Source: Bdellovibrionales bacterium
GTDB lineage: Bacteria; Bdellovibrionota; Bdellovibrionia; Bdellovibrionales; UBA1609
Direction of reading: 5' to 3'
Assembly: GCA_020435005.1 (NCBI GenBank)
Contig: JAGRAE010000009.1
Location: 1 to 36,055, forward strand
Length of the DNA: 36,055 bases
The position numbers and the translations under genes were made by a program. Positions 29,824 through 36,055 of the stretch are shown one piece after another (within the stretch, counting starts at the first letter, position 1; each line of letters begins with the position of its first letter). Under the pieces are notes generated by a model that was given only the letters and a program-made list of their open reading frames with translations, had not been told where the DNA came from and did no database searches.

Positions 29824-31844
29824 TCTGTAACTCTTAGGTCGCCACCTTTGTCGTTTGTAATATTAGTGGGGCTATAGTCTTGTGCATAAACCTGAGCGAG
29901 ACCACACTTGGCCGATGGCAACTGATAATCCATGCCATTAATTTCAAAAATATTTGCTGTTATTTTACTTGGGTCGCAGGTCCCACTATTAGGTCTTTCA
30001 CAAATTTTATTTTTAACATACAACTGTCCGTTAGTAGGCGCATCTTTGCTTTCGTGGGAGGCAAATATTCGACCTTGATCACTGAACTGGACGGTTAAAC
30101 TAGCCTGTGCAGGGTTTGTAGATTCAAAAGTGAGAGTTTTGTCAGTTTGGTTAACTTTTATATTAGCGATAGTTTCTCCATTGCCAGATAGTAAAGTAAT
30201 GGGCGAGTATACATCCTTTGTATTAGAAATTAATCGACGTCTTTGGTTAAATTCGTTATGGCAAACACTTTTAAAGCTTTTAATTGTATCAGAAGATGAA
30301 TAAGCAACTTTATTTTCAATGACTTTAATACACTTATCTAGTTCTGAGTAGCAATGTCTAGGTACATTTGCTATTGCTCTTTGATTAAAAATTAAAGTTT
30401 CTAGGTTTTGGTAAAAAGGTTCATTAATAGTTATTTGTTCCTCAAATTCTTTGATCATATTTTTAACCATATCTGCATAATCTAAATTGTCACAGTAACT
30501 TTCTAAATTTGGGGTCACAAATTTTCTTTGGAAGATTCTATGGCAAACTTTTGTGTACTTAGTCTTTGTAGTTTCATCTGCTTGATTGATCTCTTCGTCA
30601 TCTAATTCTTTAATTTTATTTTTCAAAATATTAATATTTGTATTGAGTACCTTTGCTTCATATCCTGGGCAAGGATCTTCTGCATTTTTATTCCAATGCT
30701 CAAATGCCGTCTGACAAATTTGGATGGCCTCATCTTCAGGGCAACGATTACCGCTACACAGCTTTGCTTTTTTAGATAGACTTGTTTGTTTTAATTGTTT
30801 TAATCGCGGTTCAATAACATCTTTGTATACATCACAGCTGGCTTTGTCTTTACAGCTTTCTTTTAAATTATCATTTAAAATTTCTTGAGATTTCTTTTCC
30901 AAACTTTGCCAAACACTGCTGGGTACATTGATGTCAGCGCAAATTTCTTTTTTTTCCGGGTCAAAATAAAATTTTCTTTCAACTCCCTTACCGTCAACAA
31001 CCGTAAATTGATTGGTAAATTTTTCTACTCCAGTCTCTTGATAGCATTGATGCGTGGTGAATTTAACGTGTTCTGAAAAAGTAGCGCCATCAATTTGAAT
31101 TTGTGGCTCTAATAAGTGTGGATTTTTATTGCATCCCTCTTTGTAAATGTCATGACATTTACCTTGTGTGGTAGATGATATGACAGTTGACCTGGTAGGT
31201 GTTCTAAATTGATCGTTAATTTTTGCAACTCTTTTATTTAAAAAATCACAAGGACTCCCATCAGTTACATCACCACCACAAAGTTCTTGCTGATAAGCGG
31301 TGACAATATCATGAGTAGCTTGAGTATAATTTGGGGGATCGAGTTCAACGTCCTTGCCGGCTTCATGACACCTGGCTGATAATGTTCGTCTATCCTCAAT
31401 GGGCACACAAACATTGCCATAAATAGCTCCACACTTGTAGTTTTCTTTGGCATCAGTTCCATCAATTGAGCAAGGGTAGCCAAAAATGGGACACTTGCCA
31501 TTATCCCTAATTCGAGCCCGGCCACCCACTACACACCATTCTTCAGATTTGTATTCAGCAAAGGCGTGGGGGAATAAGTGTTCAAATAGATTTCCATAGT
31601 AACTTTTTTTACCTTTGAAGCCTTTTTTTTGCATTTTTAACTCAAAATCCAATAAAGTTTTGCGAAGTGCTTGCAAGTAATTGAGCTTGTTGACGCGAGT
31701 TAATAGATTGTATTCAAAAGAATTTAAAAGAGGAGTAAAACCTTTTGTATGGTTATTTAGATTTTTATTTCCCCAAGAGGACCAAGAAGCCAATAGGATA
31801 AAACAAAATAAAATAGGCGACAAAAGTCGGGCCATCGTAAACAT
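29820..31844 (-). CDS. large Cys-rich secreted protein, unknown function
   Basis: The protein has 674 aa. A signal peptide covers about residues 1-25 (core LLSPILFCFILLASW). The mature protein has about 26 cysteines, which implies many disulfides and an extracytoplasmic site. An N-terminal Cys-dense module (about 103-160: EWCVVGGRAR, KCPIFGYPC, YKCGAIYGNVCV) precedes long helical stretches and a C-terminal beta-rich part (about 545-674). I cannot name the family; modules of this type are, to my memory, common in secreted Bdellovibrio proteins. AAGGATG precedes the ATG. It interrupts the aro cluster: convergent with aroB (4-base overlap), divergent from aroA. Confidence 0.8.
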   Translation of the reverse strand: MFTMARLLSPILFCFILLASWSSWGNKNLNNHTKGFTPLLNSFEYNLLTRVNKLNYLQALRKTLLDFELKMQKKGFKGKKSYYGNLFEHLFPHAFAEYKSEEWCVVGGRARIRDNGKCPIFGYPCSIDGTDAKENYKCGAIYGNVCVPIEDRRTLSARCHEAGKDVELDPPNYTQATHDIVTAYQQELCGGDVTDGSPCDFLNKRVAKINDQFRTPTRSTVISSTTQGKCHDIYKEGCNKNPHLLEPQIQIDGATFSEHVKFTTHQCYQETGVEKFTNQFTVVDGKGVERKFYFDPEKKEICADINVPSSVWQSLEKKSQEILNDNLKESCKDKASCDVYKDVIEPRLKQLKQTSLSKKAKLCSGNRCPEDEAIQICQTAFEHWNKNAEDPCPGYEAKVLNTNINILKNKIKELDDEEINQADETTKTKYTKVCHRIFQRKFVTPNLESYCDNLDYADMVKNMIKEFEEQITINEPFYQNLETLIFNQRAIANVPRHCYSELDKCIKVIENKVAYSSSDTIKSFKSVCHNEFNQRRRLISNTKDVYSPITLLSGNGETIANIKVNQTDKTLTFESTNPAQASLTVQFSDQGRIFASHESKDAPTNGQLYVKNKICERPNSGTCDPSKITANIFEINGMDYQLPSAKCGLAQVYAQDYSPTNITNDKGGDLRVTD

Positions 31845-31877
31845 AAATCATCCTTGACATAAATTTATAACATTATT

Positions 31878-31938
31878 TTACAATTCCTAATAACGGGGTC
31901 AACTGTTAGATGGATACAATAAATTGTTAGGATTGTAA
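31878..31938. promoter_or_regulatory. long imperfect inverted repeat between aroA and the Cys-rich protein gene
   Basis: TTACAATTCCTAATAA at 31878-31893 and TTGTTAGGATTGTAA at 31924-31938 are inverted copies differing by one inserted base and one mismatch. The symmetry lies in the only intergenic region between two divergent genes, so it is a good operator candidate. No regulator gene is adjacent. Confidence 0.45.
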
Positions 31939-31985
31939 TAATATTATAATTATACATTTTTTAACCAAAGTGATATCGTAAAATT

Positions 31986-33155
31986 GTGAAAGAATTAAAT
32001 TTTATTGGTTGTTTACCGGCATCTAAATCACTTTTTAATCGATTATTAATAGTGCAAAGTTTTTTTCCAGAATTGATTCTCGAAGGCGATAGCGATTGTG
32101 AAGATGTAAAAATGATGCAACAAGCTCTTGCTCATCTCGGTGGGGAAGATAGGTATGATTGCGGACATGCCGGAACAGTGCTTAGATTTTTGAGTTTTCG
32201 TTTATCGCGTGAACCAGGGGAACATTTGCTAATCGGATCTGAGAGGCTTTTTGCAAGACCACAAGATGAGCTCATAGTAGCTCTACGCCAATTGGGGTGC
32301 CAGGTAGAATTGGGAAAAAATCAATTAAAGATTCTAAGCACGGGTTGGCAACTCATGGGTGATAGCTTACACGTCAGTGCTAAACGCTCTAGTCAGTTTA
32401 TTAGTGGTATTTTATTGAGCTCATGGAAATATGACAAGCCCATTCATATTTCGCCGGGACGAACAATAATTTCACCGGATTATTGGCAAATGACAGTTTC
32501 ATTAATGAAAAAATTAGGCCTACAAGTAGAAAAGTGGGAAAGTGATTACGTAGTTAAACCAACACAAAATTTAACTTTAAAAAAAATAAAAGTGGAACAA
32601 GATTTGAGTAGTGCTTTTGCCATTGCTGCTATTGCAGCAGTTAGGGGCAAGGCTATATTTCAAGAATTCCCAACGAGTTCTTTGCAGCCCGACTCTATTT
32701 TTCCGAGAGTTCTTTCAGAAATGGGAGTTGCAACGAGTTTTGAGAACAATACCTTAAAAATTGAGGCCAATGATTTAAGAGCCATTGATTTTGATATTAA
32801 TTTAGCGCCAGATATGTTTCCCGTGCTTGCCGTGTTAACCGCTCAAGCAAAAGGAAAAAGTCGATTTATACACGGTGAACAACTTCGCTTTAAAGAATCT
32901 GATCGTTTAAAAAATATTTTAAGTCTAATACAAAAAATGAATAAAAGATTTGAGCTCAGGGAAAATATGTTAGAAATTATAGGCAATCCTGAAGTGCACA
33001 AAAATAAAATAACATTCGACTGTCTTCAAGATCATAGATTAGCAATGGCTGCTGGTCTGGCGAAGTATATGGGTTATGATATTGAAATATTAAATCCACA
33101 TGTTGTTACAAAAAGTTTTCCCGATTATTGGGATATTATAGGTACGGCTTTATGA
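31986..33155 (+). CDS. aroA: 3-phosphoshikimate 1-carboxyvinyltransferase (EPSP synthase)
   Basis: AroA joins shikimate-3-phosphate and PEP. The 389-aa protein is shorter than the usual ~430. It starts at GTG, directly before the conserved PASKSLFNR (K14, S15, R19). Other signatures are HAGTVLRFL (usually NAGT), KRSSQFISG, LAPDMFP with the catalytic Asp, and RFKESDRLKN. N-to-H at the NAGT motif is a notable change, but the phosphate- and PEP-binding basic residues remain. Its stop overlaps the start of the fused aroK-D-E gene (ATGA), so translation is coupled. An inverted repeat lies 50-110 bases upstream. Confidence 0.93.
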   Translation: MKELNFIGCLPASKSLFNRLLIVQSFFPELILEGDSDCEDVKMMQQALAHLGGEDRYDCGHAGTVLRFLSFRLSREPGEHLLIGSERLFARPQDELIVALRQLGCQVELGKNQLKILSTGWQLMGDSLHVSAKRSSQFISGILLSSWKYDKPIHISPGRTIISPDYWQMTVSLMKKLGLQVEKWESDYVVKPTQNLTLKKIKVEQDLSSAFAIAAIAAVRGKAIFQEFPTSSLQPDSIFPRVLSEMGVATSFENNTLKIEANDLRAIDFDINLAPDMFPVLAVLTAQAKGKSRFIHGEQLRFKESDRLKNILSLIQKMNKRFELRENMLEIIGNPEVHKNKITFDCLQDHRLAMAAGLAKYMGYDIEILNPHVVTKSFPDYWDIIGTAL

Positions 33156-34978
33156 TTTATATTTTTGTAGGTCATAGAGGAACGGGTAAAAGTCGATTTT
33201 TAAAGCATTTACAAACTTTACTAGAAAAATATCACCAGGAAGTTATTGCTGTCGATTTGGATCAATTGATAGAAATTTATACTCAAAAGAATATAAAAGA
33301 TTTTTTTGAAGAAGTGGGTGAAAGAGTCTTTCGAGATGTTGAACAAAAAGCCCTGTTTAGTTTTTTTAATGATCAAATTGTTGAAGATAAGATCTATCTT
33401 GTAGCCTTAGGAGCAGGTTATAAAGGGGCCTTACCAGAAAATGCCCACATTATCTGGTTGCAAAGGTCTACTGATCACTTGGGACGAATTTTTTTAGATC
33501 GTCCACGTTTGGAAGGACAAGTTTCCCCTCTAGAGGAATACTTTATTCGTTATAAAAAAAGAAATATTCATTATCAAAATCTAGCTGATGAGTCTTTACA
33601 TTTACCTGAGAACTATAAAGAGGTTGATCCATGGCTACCAATATTTTGGGGACTAAAGCCAGGTGAAATAGGTGGTTGTTTAACTTTACTGCCATGGTAT
33701 TTAGAAAGCAAAGATCATGTTAAAAGTTATTTAAGTAAGAGATTGCAATGGGGCGTACAATTTTTTGAGTTGCGATCTGACTTATTAAGTTTACAGCAAA
33801 TACATTGGTTAAAAGAATTAATTCCAGATTCAATGATTTTACTTAGTATTCGTGGCAATAAAGAAATTCCATTTTCAACAATTTATACAGATTGGGCTTT
33901 AGAATTAGGAGCACCCTCGGAAAAAGCTAATATAGTTTCTCTTCATGAACGTAAAGACAGCTTTACTAAAACCGTTGAGACCTTTAAAGACTATAAAGGA
34001 TTACATTGGAAATTAGCAGTAGAAGTCAAGAATTGGCAAGAATTGCAAGAGGGATATGAGTGGTGGCAGGAAGATACTCAAAATCGGAGCTTTTTACCGC
34101 GTTCAACGAATGGCAGATGGAGTTGGTTTCGTCTCTTGCATAAATATAATATGAAGTTAAACTTTTTTCGCGAAGACATTGGTAGCTCTTTAGATCAACC
34201 TTATCTTGTGGATTGGTGCAATTTTAATGAATTTGATCAGAATCAGTTTGGTGCTGTTTTAGGCGATCCCATTCTCCACAGTTGGACGCCAGAAGAACAG
34301 AGACGATTTTGGTCTAAAGACCAATGTAATTCATTAAAGATAAGTCTGAGTGAGGAGGATTGGACACCGCAAAATCTAGGTTTTCTTAAGAGGCTAGGCA
34401 TGAAGTATGCTGCAGTAACCACGCCTTTAAAAAGTAAAGCTTATGAAATTTGTGATGTACAAGATGAATTATCTAATGAGCTTCAAAGTGTAAATACATT
34501 GTTATTTAATAATAATGAAATCTTAGGCATGAATACTGATTTTGAAGGCTTAAAAACCGTTTGTGAGTCACAATTATTACCGCGTCTCAATAAGCCCCTT
34601 GAACAGTGGAAGGTGGGAGTATGGGGAGGTGGCGGTACTCTTGCTATGATTAAAAAATTATTTCCACAGGTTGTGCATTTTTCCGCTAGAACAGGAAAGA
34701 CAGATGTAGAAAAGACTTTTTTTGAGAAACTAAAGCGATCTAATAAATATCACTTTGATGTTTTTATCTGGGCTGTGGGCAGGGAGCGGATTGATCAAGG
34801 TGCCGTAATGCCCTCACAAGATCTCAGTTTTGAATATATTTTAGATCTCAATTATGCAGAAAACTCACCGGGAAAAGAACTTGCTCTCATGCAAGGCACT
34901 CAATATATTAGTGGAGAAGCCATGTTCCTGGCACAAGCTGATCTGCAAAGAAAATTCTGGAGTTCAAGTCTTACTTAG
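33152..34978 (+). CDS. aroKDE: trifunctional shikimate kinase / 3-dehydroquinate dehydratase (type I) / shikimate dehydrogenase fusion
   Basis: The protein has 608 aa from the ATG at 33152; a TTG 24 bases upstream is in frame but lacks support. Residues 1-160 are shikimate kinase: Walker A GHRGTGKS (7-14), D35/D37, GERVFRDVE (R61) and R117 in DRPRL. Residues about 174-355 are type I dehydroquinate dehydratase: FFELRSD (E206), SIRG (R234), H265 in VSLHE, and Schiff-base K287 in HWKLAV. Residues about 366-608 are shikimate dehydrogenase: GDPILHSWTP (S377), TTPLKSKA (K427), GMNTDFEG (D463), glycine loop GGGG (492-495), and the GEAMFLAQA end. Domain order K-D-E equals the last three domains of eukaryotic AROM. 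The dehydratase part is shorter than a free enzyme. It is translationally coupled to aroA; aroC follows 18 bases after. Confidence 0.88.
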   Translation: MIYIFVGHRGTGKSRFLKHLQTLLEKYHQEVIAVDLDQLIEIYTQKNIKDFFEEVGERVFRDVEQKALFSFFNDQIVEDKIYLVALGAGYKGALPENAHIIWLQRSTDHLGRIFLDRPRLEGQVSPLEEYFIRYKKRNIHYQNLADESLHLPENYKEVDPWLPIFWGLKPGEIGGCLTLLPWYLESKDHVKSYLSKRLQWGVQFFELRSDLLSLQQIHWLKELIPDSMILLSIRGNKEIPFSTIYTDWALELGAPSEKANIVSLHERKDSFTKTVETFKDYKGLHWKLAVEVKNWQELQEGYEWWQEDTQNRSFLPRSTNGRWSWFRLLHKYNMKLNFFREDIGSSLDQPYLVDWCNFNEFDQNQFGAVLGDPILHSWTPEEQRRFWSKDQCNSLKISLSEEDWTPQNLGFLKRLGMKYAAVTTPLKSKAYEICDVQDELSNELQSVNTLLFNNNEILGMNTDFEGLKTVCESQLLPRLNKPLEQWKVGVWGGGGTLAMIKKLFPQVVHFSARTGKTDVEKTFFEKLKRSNKYHFDVFIWAVGRERIDQGAVMPSQDLSFEYILDLNYAENSPGKELALMQGTQYISGEAMFLAQADLQRKFWSSSLT

Positions 34979-34996
34979 TGTAGCATCCGTCATCAT

Positions 34997-36004
34997 ATGA
35001 ATAGTTTTGGACAAATCTTTAAAATTCATACATTTGGCGAAAGTCATGGCCCGGCTATGGGTGTAGTTATTGATGGTTGTCCTGCCGGATTAGAGTGGCA
35101 GGAAGATATTCTTAGAAATAATTTGCAAAAAAGACGACCAGGACAGTCTGAAATTGTTTCTGGTCGAAATGAAAGTGATGACTTTGAAATTCTAAGCGGG
35201 GTTTTTCAAGCTAAGACTTTGGGGACTCCAATTGCTATAGTTGTAAAAAATAGAGATGCACAATCTCAAGATTATATAGATAAAAATGGATTGCAAAAAT
35301 TTTCTAATAGAGTTGGTCATGCTGATGATCTTTGGTTTGAAAAGTTTGGACATGCTGATTTTAGAGGTGGAGGCCGTGCCTCGGGAAGAGAAACACTCTC
35401 GCGTGTGATTGCGGGAAGTGTGGCTGAAATGTTAGTTAAACAACTTTCGCCAGAGACTAGCGTTAAAAGTTATGTTCATGCTATAGCAGATTTTACAGTT
35501 GATGATAATAAAAGCACACCATTGGAAAAGCAGGAACCTGTCGTTAATTTTTTAATGAAAGCCAAAGAACAGGGAAAGAGTTATGGTGGTATTGCTGCTA
35601 TCGAAGTAGAAGCGCCTCCAAAATATTTAGGGGAACCTGTATTTAAAAAAATAAAATCAGAACTAACAGCTGCATATATGAGTGTGGGAGCGAGTTGTGG
35701 AGTGGAGTTAGGTGCGGGTTTTAAATCTACAATGGCCGAGGGCAGTGAGTTTCACAATCGAAATCAACAAGAAGTTTATGGTGGCATTCGTGGTGGTATG
35801 TCCACAGGAGAAAACATTTTATTTAAAATTGCATTTAAGCCGACTTCTAGCGTAAACGATGTAGCAAAAAAGGGTCGTCATGATCCTTGTATTGTTCCTC
35901 GCGCTGTACCCGTTTTGGAAGCCATGACTTATTTAGTTTTAGCAGATTTACTTTTATTAAGACGGTTGAACCGAATTCAAACTGCTCCCTTTAATTGCGG
36001 ATAA
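34997..36004 (+). CDS. aroC: chorismate synthase
   Basis: AroC converts EPSP to chorismate with reduced FMN. The 335-aa protein has the first signature HTFGESHGPAMG (12-23), RRPGQSEIVSGR, FRGGGRASGRET (about 119-130), GGIRGGMSTGE, KPTSSV, and GRHDPC near the end. All catalytic motifs are present. The natural end of the domain is near LLLLRRLNRI; the last eight residues and stop (QTAPFNCG) are encoded by sequence matching the end of the 194-bp dispersed repeat. No ribosome site is obvious. It closes the aro cluster. Confidence 0.96.
   Translation: MNSFGQIFKIHTFGESHGPAMGVVIDGCPAGLEWQEDILRNNLQKRRPGQSEIVSGRNESDDFEILSGVFQAKTLGTPIAIVVKNRDAQSQDYIDKNGLQKFSNRVGHADDLWFEKFGHADFRGGGRASGRETLSRVIAGSVAEMLVKQLSPETSVKSYVHAIADFTVDDNKSTPLEKQEPVVNFLMKAKEQGKSYGGIAAIEVEAPPKYLGEPVFKKIKSELTAAYMSVGASCGVELGAGFKSTMAEGSEFHNRNQQEVYGGIRGGMSTGENILFKIAFKPTSSVNDVAKKGRHDPCIVPRAVPVLEAMTYLVLADLLLLRRLNRIQTAPFNCG
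35981..36003. repeat. end fragment of the 194-bp element overlapping the aroC stop
   Basis: The 23 bases starting ACTGCTCCCTTTAATTGCGG match the left end of copy B at 21 of 23 positions and copy A at 20 of 23, by hand count. Similarity stops at 36003. It is either a solitary terminal repeat left by an excised or deleted copy, or the start of a different element sharing the terminus. The remaining bases to 36055 hold only the palindrome ATCAATAA-T-TTATTGAT. Confidence 0.6.
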
Positions 36005-36055
36005 TCATCAATAATTTATTGATAAGGCTTAGACTTTGCTAATTAGCTTAGCATG

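Noticed and set aside
36005-36055. Terminator formed by ATCAATAA-T-TTATTGAT after aroC
   Set aside because: The stem has almost no G or C, has a single-base loop, and is not followed by a T-run.

Overview
The window is AT-rich (roughly mid-30s % G+C by eye) and reads like a chromosomal segment of a Gram-negative, didermic bacterium. The best fit is a member of the Bdellovibrionota (Bdellovibrio/Bacteriovorax-like predators). Reasons: several secreted proteins and lipoproteins with no recognisable family, a TIGR02147-type regulator (a family abundant in Bdellovibrio and Fibrobacter), a LexA-ImuB mutagenesis pair, and many envelope proteins mixed with single-copy housekeeping genes. The assignment is an inference; the window holds no rRNA or other clean phylogenetic marker. 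I saw no tRNA, rRNA, CRISPR array, transposase or phage gene.

Layout. 1-759 is non-coding and repeat-rich: remnants of a MITE-like 194-bp element, a 30-bp tandem repeat, a tetranucleotide run, and a 63-bp tandem repeat that abuts the stop codon of an L,D-transpeptidase gene (760-1215, minus). Next come a divergent Nramp-type transporter, a small outer-membrane-like protein, an RCC1-repeat lipoprotein, msrA, a receiver-domain protein with a long unassigned C-terminus, and lysS. 8571-12022 (minus) holds an AcuI/YhdH oxidoreductase translationally coupled to a low-molecular-weight phosphatase, and a sulfide/persulfide operon: an ETHE1-rhodanese fusion plus a split YeeE/YedE pair. 12350-16329 is an envelope block: a collagen-repeat lipoprotein with a HETAH metalloprotease motif, a small exported protein, a divergent TIGR02147 regulator, and an M15-type peptidase lipoprotein. 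16485-22003 carries a nitroreductase, a carboxylesterase, two unassigned exported proteins, a [2Fe-2S] ferredoxin overlapping dapF, and a secreted SNase-like nuclease. 22231-25248 is a DNA-repair block (lexA to imuB-like on minus, ung divergent), with an 11-bp helically phased direct-repeat array in the lexA promoter.

25318-36004 is the most striking part. dppA-dppB-dppC, encoding very Escherichia-like dipeptide transporter subunits, run directly into aroB. After one Cys-rich secreted protein gene on the opposite strand come aroA, a single gene fusing shikimate kinase, type I dehydroquinate dehydratase and shikimate dehydrogenase, and aroC. Gene and domain order is therefore B-A-K-D-E, the same as the five domains of the fungal/protist AROM protein, followed by chorismate synthase. 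Together these genes would cover every step from DAHP to chorismate.

The 194-bp element (terminal inverted repeats of about 16 bp, internal hairpin) is present in two full-length copies about 22 kb apart, one partial copy at the left edge, and one end fragment that supplies the last codons and stop of aroC.
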